This document shows, one piece after another, positions 12,386 to 22,900 of a stretch of DNA of 64,000 bases. Position 1 is the stretch's first letter; every line of letters begins with the position of its first letter. This stretch comes from Chondrosia reniformis (taxonomy: Eukaryota; Porifera; Demospongiae; Chondrillida; Chondrillidae), in the NCBI GenBank assembly GCA_947172415.1, contig OX359192.1:7610901-7674900 (forward strand), in the 5' to 3' direction. The notes beneath the pieces were generated by a model. The model was not told the origin of the DNA. It made no database searches and was given only the letters and a program-made list of their open reading frames with translations. The position numbers and the translations under genes are program-made.

Positions 12386-13889
12386 ACATAATAGTAGGGA
12401 ATTCATCTAGGATGCATGGATGTGCTTAATTTTTAATTAATGAATATTATTTGCCAAATCATGAATTTCTTCATATATATACGTATATACAAATGGTTGG
12501 TTAATGCACAACAATGTACATGAATTTAAATGCATACCAGCTAGCTATATTATACATGAAAATCTAAGATACCATTTTCCTACATTATCCATGGTATGCA
12601 CTAATATATAATATTATTATTCTAAACTATATCTTAGTTCAATGTACATGGTATATATGCCAGATTTGGTGTGTATATAATATATGCTGCTGCTATATTA
12701 ATTTAGTAAGTTAAACATGTTAATAACACTTTAACTAACTACCCATGCAAGATATTCAATGTATACAGTTTACAATTTAGGCAGGTTTCTGTTTTTATAT
12801 ATGAAATGCACTATGCTTGTGCATCACTTTCAACACACATTTTATGAGGTATATGCACTTTGTAGTTATTTGTGCAAGAACTAGAATACACAGATGAGTG
12901 AGTCCATGCAGAGTTTTCTTAATCCAGATGACTGGGTCTTTTATCCATACAGTTATACTTCCAAAAGCCAGATTAGAAGGAGTCTGCTCAAATTACTAAT
13001 TCCTCTATACATGGTATGGACTTAAACCTTAAGATCAGCAGATTAGTGTCTTGTTAATTATTACATCCATACAAATAGCTAAAGTATATTATAATGTTAT
13101 TTAAAGATGTCGGTTCTTCATTGACACATATACCATTATAGCTATAATAGCTATAGTCAATCTAAGATTGGCTTTACTTATATTTAAAATGCTTCCAATG
13201 GCCCTAGACCTATAATGTAAGAATTCATTATCAGCGAGATTAAAGCTATATATGTACAGTGTCACACAGTCTTGCATGTACACAGAAACTGATCCATGAT
13301 TCAATTCACTTGTGGAAGCCATGCAAGTGTGGAAAAGACATCATGCAAACAAGCTACCTACCTGATCTAAATTATGTGGCTGCATATACAGGTAACTAGC
13401 TATAGAAGTGCCCGTCTAGAGAGGTGAGTAGGGGTTCCAATAAATTAAAATGTACAAAACAAAATCCAACTTAATGGCTAAAATTGGAGCATTCCATGCA
13501 ATCTTTGTAAGAGTCATAAAATAGACATTATATTGTAGTAGTTGGTCTATCAGTATCATGCATGGGAGTGAACCTTGCATGGTCAATTGTCAATGAATAC
13601 GTGTGTGTGTGCATGTGTGGGTGATGATGAATAAAGATTACAAGCTAATTTATACCAAATTTACTGATAAAACTGAAAACAAGTTTTGTGTGTTTACCAA
13701 AGATAGTTAATTGCAAATAAAAATCATTATCAATTTAATTTCTCATTGTTCAAGAATTTGAGCATATCTTTGTGGCCTCCGATTATAAAGAATAGGTGAG
13801 TTGTTTCCGATAATCAATTAAGGTGGTCGATAATTGATATCGTACTTTTGCGAAACTTCATGGTGTCTATGGAATGTCGTTACGAAAAG
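12386..13889. other. Intergenic region with rearranged copies of upstream sequence
   Basis: No gene recognised. At 12985-13113 there is a direct, diverged copy of the upstream region and start of the kinase-less paralog (original about 11530-11665); it breaks off just after the AAAGATGTCG start context. At about 13360-13545 there is an inverted copy of the adjoining block (original about 11338-11525). A short fragment at 12553-12590 matches the 3' part of the SINE-like repeat in reverse orientation. The remainder is AT-rich. Confidence 0.75.
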
Positions 13890-16668
13890 ATGTCGGTCGT
13901 TGGAACGGATCAGCTAGAGTCGTATGCCTTTGGTGTGTCAGTTGTAGTCGCTTTTCTTCTGCTGATACCAATATTATCGCTTGTAGTCTTTTCTATTCGC
14001 TGTTGCATTAAGGTTAGGAGAACAGCTGGCAAAACACCTAGAGTCCACTACGTAGTTGGAGAAGGTATGGATCGCCTTTTCTACGCGTGTAAATACTAAT
14101 TATCATATATCTTAAATATATTATCATAGATTGTGTCTCAATAGAAGTGTGCAGCAATGAGTATGAAGGATTGCATACAATTGCCAGCGACAACCTAAAA
14201 TCAGAATACATCGAGTTTCCTGCGGCGAGACAATACCTCAGAGCAAATTCTATCCCTGAAGCACATACTCCTACTGAAATGGATTTGTACGAGACCGTCG
14301 ATTCCGGAGATGACAACGACAATTACGAAATTGTAATTGATCATAACCCTTGCTATACAACCTTTGGCACCTTCACAGGATACATTTATGTACCAGATGC
14401 TGTAAGTTTAGTCATCCTATGGATCTCTCTTTTTTCCCCCAAATATGTTACATTTAATTACCTAGAGGACTAGAAGTGGAAGCTGCAGTGGGTATGTTAT
14501 AAACTCACTGGAGGAAATGGAAAACATAGTAAGGAGACCTTTAATATTCAACATTTGTGGTGTCCAAACTGTATAGATAGCATTGCAACTCTACTTCTTT
14601 TCCTTCTTTTTCCAGTATGAATCAGTATTGGATATCTACATTGACCCACCGGATACTATTAATGAACTATACACGCAACTCTTCCATCATAAATGTGTAG
14701 AAATCCCAAAAATTAACATTAGGTAAATATTTGTTAATTTTCAAGGTAGAATCAAGTATGCTTGAGGACTGTCTTGTGTTACCCCGCCTCCAAAGAAATG
14801 TTACTACTAAATATAAGACCTAAGGGTAGACCTATGTAATGTGTCCTACATGTGTCTTTGTCATAAATCGTTTTAGTACCCCAAATCCTACATTCCTTTC
14901 ATAAAATCCAATGTCTTAATTAACACCTCATTCAACTTTTTGGCACCAAAATTGTATTAAAAGACAAAGATTCCCAGGATCATTAATGAAGGGTGGACTT
15001 CCCAGAAATAGCTTTCTGGCCCAGTGGGAGAAGAAGGAGAAGGAAAACTCTTGTATCCTCAGCCAAAGCTCTCACTAGGTTTAGTTCCCTATAGCCCTTT
15101 TAATCTAAAGTAGATGTAGCATGTGGAAAATGGTGTGTTTGATTATTCATATATTTGCTCTTAATTAAATCACACACTCATCATGTAGGGATTGTGTTGC
15201 AATAGGTGAGGGTGTATTTGGTAATATGTACAAAGGAATATGGGACCATCCATATAAGATAGAAAGCGTGCCTGTTGCTGTTAAGTCCTTAAAGACTGAA
15301 GCTTCAGAGATAGAAAAAGTCAAGTTTCTTCAAGAGGCAGCCATCTCTGCACAGTTTAAGCATCCAAATATCATTAACCTCTATGGGGTTGTCACATTGG
15401 AGGACCCAGTTAGTGTCATTTAATAGATCTTAAAATTTAGAAATTAATTACATATATTTTTACTATATATATTTTTTAAAGATGTCATTGATTTTTGAAC
15501 ATCTTGAAAAACTTGATCTCTTGGCTTGGCTAAAGGAACAGAAGTTGAAGTAATTTTTTATTAAAAATACATAATTGGATTAATTATGTTGAGGAATGTT
15601 GCATTGTCACATAGGTCTATTCCCTTAAATGTAAACCTGTTATTAAAGTTTTGTCGTGAGATTGCAGAAGGAATGAAGTACTTGTCTCTCAAAGGCTTCA
15701 TACATCGTGATCTAGCAGCAAGAAACATCTTGTTGGATAAAGACATGAAATGCAAGGTATGTCTGTGTATGTCTTAAATATTTACTTTCAGTTTCATTGT
15801 GCTATGGCTAATGCATGAGTGTCTGCTTGTCTGTTTATTGTCCATTTCAGATATCAGACTTTGGTCTTACTAGAGAACTTGGTCAAGATTCTTACTACAT
15901 GACTGGTGGTATTGACATTCCTGTCAGATGGACACCACCTGAAGTATGCCAGCACACTTAATCTAGGTCATACCTTGTCCAGATCTCATGCATGTCATAC
16001 TGACTTGTTCAGGTCATCATTTATGGAAAGTACAGCCAGTCCAGTGATGTGTGGAGCTATGGAATGTTACTATTTGAGATCTGGTCACTTGGAGAAGAAC
16101 CCTTCCCAGAGTGTGATGTTAAAGAAGTGATGACTATATTTCAGACAGACAAGTTGTACCTACAACCTCCTCCTCCTGGTTGCCCAAGACAACTGTATCA
16201 ATTAATGGTTCTGTGCTGGTAGGTTGCTACTGGAACTTGTAATAGGAGTGAAGCATTTAGTCTCCCAAGTGTCCTTAATTCCAAGATTGCATAATATTTG
16301 TTTAGTGTTCTCCATATACATATAAATTAGATAATATATATTCTTAGAATCTGTCATGATCATTTGATTGGTGTGCTTGGTTAGTTGGCATAATATTTTC
16401 TATCCAGTTAACTGTTTTCCAGATGATAAATGAACTACATGCATTTCTATTCTGTAGGAACCCAAATCATCATGAACGTCCTCGATTTGAGGATATTCTA
16501 CAGCATCTTTCTGATGACGACAGTTATCTGCTGAAAATACCTGAGGGTTCACTGCAGAGTGTAAAGGATGCGGAGAAGGCAAAGCTCCTAGGTGCTCCTC
16601 TGATGTATGCTAAAGATTTGTATGAAGATTTGCAATACTATTACAAATCAACAGAAATGTATATTTAA
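13890..16668 (+). CDS. TK2: transmembrane tyrosine kinase without ectodomain
   Basis: Exons: 13890-14064, 14130-14401, 14466-14528, 14616-14722, 15189-15408, 15482-15549, 15615-15756, 15851-15943, 16013-16218 and 16458-16668; about 518 residues. The start MSVVGTDQ matches the kinase-less paralog; an in-frame ATG at 13848 would add 14 residues. About 13 residues precede the membrane segment, so there is no ectodomain. The cytoplasmic part has tyrosine motifs ([30 protein letters not shown]), the juxtamembrane module [12 protein letters not shown], then a complete kinase: [30 protein letters not shown] and WTPPE. The tail ends with [18 protein letters not shown]. It should be an active membrane-tethered tyrosine kinase. 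Exon 9 (206 nt) equals two exons of TK4-TK7 joined, pointing to an intron loss or gain. Confidence 0.88.
14955..15150 (+). mobile_element. SINE-like tRNA-derived repeat, copy 1
   Basis: It lies in an intron of TK2. It contains TGGCCCAGTGG (15017-15027), matching the RNA polymerase III A box, and GGTTTAGTTCC (15078-15088), resembling a B box. The same head and tail sequences recur near 29.5 and 48.1 kb, with fragments near 12.56 and 53.5 kb. Confidence 0.7.
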
Positions 16669-17489
16669 TGTGCACTCAGTTCTTTGGTCTCCATGGAAAC
16701 ACTCACACTCTGTTTAAAGATATAATTAGACTTTAGTCATTCAATTCAAGTGTATTATCTGGATACATGCCTACATCTGTTGACTCACCTGCACTGTATG
16801 AGCATATACCACCTGCAAGTATCATCTTTTTTTTCCTGTTTTTCTTTCTACCTTTTTCCTTTTTCCTTTTCCTTTTTCTCAAAATAGGCCAATATATATA
16901 GAGAGAAATATTGTACATTGCGGATGCCGCACTGCACTGGATATATATACACATGCAATATTGAAACAAGTTTTAATGATATTCATTGTTAGAACAATCG
17001 TGTCTGTTTGAAAGTTCAATCGCATAAATTTAATGCGTAATTGGGGCGAGCCTGAGTGAGGATATGAACAATAAAAAGAAACTTCGACTAATAAATTCAG
17101 TTCGAGTGTTCTATAAAGTTGGACAAAGTAAGCAGAATTCAGTCAAAATAGAATACATAGTACTGCAGCAGTGCATTGCGACACTTATACATGTAAAACG
17201 CCATAGCTTTATCCCTACGTGCCTACAATCCCCCTTATCTTTGAGATGGTTCATCCATGGTTCATATTTAGTCTTTTGAGTGTCTCTATCTTAAAGATAA
17301 GTTTGGCGCAGTTAAAGAAATCCATATCATCTATCTTGTTCGCTTTAAATATGTTCACAAGCAGAGAGTTCGAAGCCAGTGTCGCTCAGCCCATCACCTT
17401 GGGTTCATATATGTAGTAAATTACAGTAGCAGTAAATTGCAGGACTTAGCTGGCCTACTGTCTATTAGTGAACCTAGTTATAGTACTAG
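16669..17489. other. Intergenic: TK2 3' flank, no gene seen
   Basis: It begins with a 3' flank shared with TK3 (GGTCTCCATGGAAACACTCA region) and has a TTTTTCC-rich tract at about 16825-16880. From about 16970 to 17480 no coding pattern, RNA gene or known repeat was recognised. Confidence 0.6.
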
Positions 17490-18116
17490 ATATTAGAAAT
17501 AGAGTTAGAAGTTAGAAGCCTTATTTCTAAGATAAGAGGAGGCACAGCTAGACTGAGAGTAGAAGAGGGTAGATGGTCTAGAATAGAGAGGAGCGAGCGT
17601 CTTTGTCAGCACTGTGAATCACAGGAAGTAGAAGACAGTAGCCACTTCATTCTTAGGTGTGAAAAGATGGGTGATGAAAGAAGTAGTTTGTTTGAGGAGT
17701 TAAGAGAGAGGGTTGCTGAATTCGATAGTAAACTAGATAGTGAAAAGCTGATAGTGGCATTGACTGAGGCTTCAAGGAGTACTAAAATCGGGTTTTTATT
17801 ACTAATCTACATTACCCACATCATCCCACTCTGTAAATCACCCTCCATCCTTTATTTCACTTGAACTATAATATAATGCACCACCTCCGAACTCGGTGCT
17901 TGTGTATGTGACTGTCTGGGAAGTGCGGGCTGGTAGCCTTGAGTGGCGATGGCTTAATGCGCTCAGGCAGTCGGGCTATGCGGACGGCCTGGTAGCCTTA
18001 AGTGGCGATGGTTTATACGTGTCCAGGTATAGCCCTGTGCCCCTTAACCACCTTTGGTTTGCATTTTATACAGCTGTTGTATGCAATGGGCACTATAATA
18101 ATAATAATAATAATAT
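17490..18116 (+). mobile_element. Degraded non-LTR retrotransposon (LINE) 3' end
   Basis: The frame from about 17529 encodes IRGGTARLRVEEGRWSR followed by a zinc-binding pattern CQHC...SHFILRC (C-x2-C-x9-H-x4-C), typical of the C-terminus of LINE reverse-transcriptase polyproteins. The frame continues to a stop near 17864. A 3' untranslated stretch with two related segments (GGTAGCCTT(G/A)AGTGGCGATG, near 17930 and 17990) follows. It ends in a (TAA)n run at about 18098-18116, a common LINE terminus. No reverse-transcriptase catalytic core is present, so it is a 5'-truncated dead copy. Confidence 0.75.
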
Positions 18117-18369
18117 ATGATTCTACTCATCCTTGGCTCTACCTAGACCTTGTATTATACATGTTTCGGCTATAATCCCCTTGCTTGGGGTTATATCTAA
18201 TGAATTTTTAAGTGCACCATGTGCATTGCACTCTAGGGTGAGAGTATGCCCCATGCAGCACTATACAAGGTATAAAGTACACCGTTGCAAAACAAATAAA
18301 CGCATTAATAAATAGATCCATTTCAGTGACTTTTTAAATATTTTACTTTCTTGGACTGGACTGTTATTC

Positions 18370-18830
18370 TTCTCAATGGATGACAGTAGCTATGTCTGAC
18401 ACTGGAACCTCTTGATCCACATCTTCTCTATCATTCTTGCTGCTCCTTCCTCTTTTGCTGCTACTTGCAATATGGATGCTGTCTTCTGAATGTCTTCCTG
18501 CTGCTCCACCTCCATCCCTGATCTCTGTAATAATGAGAAGAGATCCTTCTATTCCTCTTACAGAGCTCACATTCTAGAATGAAGTGTTCTACATCTTCAA
18601 TCCCTGGAACCGAACATACAGGGCATGTTCTTACTTCTCTGGGTATATAGACCACTCCATCTTCCTGTCTCCTCCTTCAGCTCAGCTGTACCTCCCCTAA
18701 GCTTGGTCAGCATCCTTCTCAGCCTCTTGTTCCCTACATCCACACATCTATAGCTCATATCTCCCCTTGCAATCTCCCTCAGCACTTTCAGCTTCAATAT
18801 CTTCTCCAGTCTGTCTCCCATCTAGCCTTC
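18370..18830 (-). mobile_element. Second degraded LINE tail, opposite orientation
   Basis: On the minus strand, a frame beginning near 18821 encodes LTKLRGGTAELKEETGRWSG. After a frame change near 18655 it continues as CPVCSVPGIEDVEHFILEC (C-x2-C...H-x4-C). This is the same C-terminal module as the element at 17.5 kb but a different, frameshifted copy. Boundaries are approximate. Confidence 0.7.
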
Positions 18831-19173
18831 ACCACTCTCCAGACACTACAAAAATCAATCATCTGCCCCCTCTACCCTTCAGACATATTCCCCACCTCCG
18901 TCCCTGCTACATTTCCCCATCCCATATATATAACTATGTAGATGCATTCATATATGATAAAGGTTTTCTTCTGGACCTTTATAGATAGTGTAACTATACT
19001 AGATGGCAGTGTAGGATATGATAGGCTGATTCACAACATACCTTTGGGGACCACTTTGAAGCCACACTCTGTCAACTTGGAGAATCCTTCAGCCATATGC
19101 AACGGTATATCATAAAACACTGTATACTGTGTATAATTTGATCAGAGTGAATCTTCTTGGTCCTATATGACAG

Positions 19174-21403
19174 ATATTATATTCTGAGTATAAAACCTTT
19201 GATTATTCTCTAGAACATGAAGACATCTATATATATCCAGAAAAGGACACTTTAGGTAAATTTCAAGAAAAGGGTTACAGTGGTACACTTCCCATTGAAG
19301 TAGGAGAAGGTGACTGTACAATTGATGACCTTGCAATTGAAGACAATATCTATGAAACAATAAGAGGATCAGATCCGGAGGCAAGTGGGCCAGTTACAGT
19401 TGGTAACACACATTATGAGGAAAATCCTTACAGTTATGTAACTCTTGGAATTTTCAGGAACTATGTCTATGTTCCTGATGCGGTAAGTTTATCTGCACAT
19501 ATATTGGAGCATCCATTCCATATATAGTCTAATTTAACATTCTTCCATCCAATTATAACACAGGAGACTAGAAATGGCAATGGAGAAGAATGTATAATAC
19601 ACTCACTGATGGAATTGGAAAAACCTGTGAGGAATATATATGTAGCACATATACACAATACAAAAATGATATATACCAAAATGTTACTTCTTTTCTTAGA
19701 CTATGTATGAAACGCCAATAAGTCCATACATTGACCCACCAAATACTGTTAATGAACTATATATCCATTTGCTCCATCAAAAATGTGTAGAAATCCCAAG
19801 AGCAGTTTTAGCATTGAGGTATTCCTTTTCCAATAAACCTGAAATTTTGCATATAATGTGATCTAATTATATAACAGCAGTGAAGAGATAAGCAAAGGTA
19901 CATTTGGTAATATATGTCAAGGAGTATGGAACCATCCATATATAACTGGAGGCATTTCTGTTGCTGTTAAGTCCTTAAAGACTGAAGCTTCAGAGATAGA
20001 AAAAGTCAAGTTTCTTCAAGAGGCAGCCATCTCTGGACAATTTAAGCATCCAAATATCATTAACCTCTATGGGGTTGTCACTTGGGAGGATCCTGTTAGT
20101 GTCATTGTATATATACAATGTTTTGATATTAACATATTTAATTTTTTCCAATTCTTAATAAAGATATTGTTGATTTTTGAATATCTTGAAAAACATGATC
20201 TATTGGCTTGGCTTAAGGAACAAAAATTAAAGTACAAATTAAATCAGCTAGTGTTAAAATTCAGATTTGTCTATTTATACAATCATCTTAATGTCATCTC
20301 TAGGTGGACTGTTCTTGATATAAAATCAGTAAAAGGGCTGTTGTTTAGATTCTGTCGTGAGATTGCAGAAGGAATGAAGTACTTGTCTCTCAAAGGCTTC
20401 ATACATCGTGATCTAGCAGCAAGAAACATCTTGTTGGATAAAGACATGACATGCAAGGTATGTCTGTGTATGTCCTAAATATTCAGTTCCAGTTTCATTT
20501 CTTGTGCGCTATATATATAGCTAATGCATGAGTGTCTGCTTGTCTGTCTATTGTCCATTTCAGATATCAGACTTTGGTCTTGCTAGAGAACTTGGTCAAG
20601 ATTCTTACTACATGACTGGTGGTATTGACATTCCTGTCAGATGGACACCACCTGAAGTATGCCAGCACACTTAATCTAGGTCATACCTTGTCCAGATCTC
20701 ATGCATGTCATACTGACTTGTTCAGGTCATCATTTATGGAAAGTACAGCCAGTCCAGTGATGTGTGGAGCTATGGAATGTTACTATTTGAGATCTGGTCA
20801 CTTGGAAGAGAACCCTTCCCAGAGTGTGATGTTAAAGAAGTGATGACTATATTTCAGACAGACAAGTTGTACCTACAACCTCCTCCTCCTGGTTGCCCAA
20901 GACAACTGTATCAATTAATGGTTCTGTGCTGGTAGGTTGCTACTGGAACTTGTAATAGGAGTGAAGCATTTAGTCTCCCAAGTGTCCTTAATTCCAAGAT
21001 TGCATATATAGAATGCCTGTTCAGTGTTCTCTATATACATATAAATTTCGATATACATTCTTAGAATCTGTCATAATCATTTGATTGGTGTGCTTGGTTA
21101 GTTGGCATAATATTTTCTATCCTTAAACTTTAACCTTTGCAGTTAACTGTTTTTAAGATGATAAATGAACTACAAGCATTTCTATTCTATAGGAATCCAA
21201 ACCATCATGAACGTCCTCGATTTGAGGATATTCTACAGCATCTTTCTGATGATGACAGTGATCTGCTGAAAATACCTGAGGGTTCACTGCAGAGTGTAAA
21301 GGATGCAGAGAAGGCAAAGCTCCTAGGTGCTCCTCTGATGTATGCTAAAGATTTGTATGAAGATTTGCAATACTATTACAAATCAACAGAAATGTATATT
21401 TAA
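19174..21403 (+). CDS. TK3: tyrosine kinase, near-duplicate of TK2, N-terminus not found
   Basis: Exons: 19174-19482, 19564-19626, 19700-19818, 19878-20094 (or from 19881), 20164-20231, 20304-20457, 20564-20656, 20726-20931 and 21193-21403; about 479 residues. No exon with a start codon and membrane segment was found between the LINE tails and 19174, so the 5' end is missing, distant, or lost to rearrangement. The first exon carries several tyrosines (EDIYIYPE, NIYETIRG, SYVTLG, NYVYVPDA), followed by PPNTVNELYIHL and the kinase. The glycine loop is unusual: ISKGTFGNI has Ser in place of the first glycine. [14 protein letters not shown] and DFGLAREL are intact. From the lysine onward, exons, introns and 3' flank are almost identical to TK2, which suggests recent duplication or gene conversion. 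Confidence 0.8.
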
Positions 21404-21949
21404 TGTGCACTCAGTTCTTTGGTCTCCATGGAAACACTCACACTCTGTTTAGTCATTCAATCTTTCTTTTTCCTGTTTTTCTTTCTACCTTTTTCCTTTT
21501 TCGTTTCCTTTTTTCCTTTTCGTTTTCCTTCTTCCTTTTTTTCTTTTTTCCTTACGTATATAGAATGACAAACGACATCATGTATACAATTGTTTAGCTG
21601 TACCTGCACCGTGTATCAAGCACAGTATATATGCTACACCTACAATTGGGAGCTACATAATCAATGAATGCAAGTTACAAAATGCTGACTCCTAGTTTAA
21701 ATAATCATCTTCTGTTATATGCTTAATTTACAAGCGAATACTGAATGTTTATAAAGATGGATGCATTTGTGGTAATCATGATGTAGTGTAATACCAATCT
21801 CGTCATTATCACCGGTTAGATTGCATAAATAACATTGCACAATGATCATTTTTGTTTGACTATTATGAAACATAATACAAAGTTCCAAATTTTAAAAAGG
21901 AAAAATGTTCAAATATATAGTTAAAATAAATTGCAAGTGTTTGACGAAT
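21404..21949. other. TK3 3' flank
   Basis: It starts with the same 3' flank as TK2, then a TTTTTCC/TTTTCG-rich tract at about 21460-21555. The remainder is AT-rich with no recognised gene. Confidence 0.6.
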
Positions 21950-22900
21950 TGTTCCTGCACGGATACCGGTTTCTTTTTCTTCATAGTCTCACAAGAATGT
22001 GTCTTCTTCAGTACTTCTCTTTGCATCACTTTACTGATTGTAAAGGTGATCCCAGGGCACACCACGAGGAGGTAGAAGTACTTCGTGCCCCAAAAGGCCT
22101 CCGGTTTCTCAACTCTGTTTGACACTTCCACTACTTGCGTCGTAAGAGAAGTTGCTCGGGAACGGTCCGGCGTACCTGACCGACCTGTGACCAGTTACTA
22201 GTCCTGCACTGCCTCACGCTACGGACAGAACAAGCCCGACCCTGGCGGACCACAAACTCCGACCAATGAGAATCATCATGTGCACACAACGCAGCTTGGG
22301 AGCACTGTATACAGACTTTAGCTCATTGGGATCGACCAGTTCGCTTTAGAGTAGGGACCCATCGATGAACTGCAAGAAAAGAATTGAAAATACATAATAA
22401 ACAGTATATAATAGAGAGAATTGCACGCATGGATGCAAATGCAAATGTCAATGGTTTCCAAACCAACCTGATGTGGCAGCCTACAATAGCTCCCTGGTCG
22501 ACTACGTAGTGGCACTGGACCCACGCTCCTCCAGGTACGGGTCGTATAGCAAGAATCCCGCAAGTGCCAAATTAACACACAAGCAGGATTAATAGTGAGA
22601 TACATCTCCAGGCACTAACCCATAGGTAGAGAGACCACCCCACTATACGAACACCGATGACCCTTTGTCGCATGGTACCATGGTCGTGCTCCTACCACGG
22701 TTTTCGCATCGATCCACACCAAAGTAGACCTCCAGAGTTGATAGCCCGGAGGCCGACGACTGAAAATTTTCTCGACTATTTATTAGAAATTGTCGGCGGG
22801 AAACATCGTGAACTTGGCGGAAAATCGTGTAGCCAAAAAATTGTTTCTTGTTTTCGATATCTTGTTCGGGAACAATAGACAACATGTAGTACATGACCCG
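21950..22900. other. Higher-GC island of unknown nature
   Basis: Base composition is visibly richer in G, C and CpG than its surroundings. Several medium frames exist on both strands (for example minus 21892-22131 with KPEAFWGTKYFYLLVVCPG, and plus 22657-22878), but none could be linked to a family or joined convincingly. It may be an unrecognised small gene, a transposon fragment or a promoter island. Confidence 0.35.

Noticed and set aside
13101-13322. Minus-strand frame MASTSELNHGSVSVYMQD
   Set aside because: It overlaps rearranged promoter copies, with no domain and no paralog in the window.
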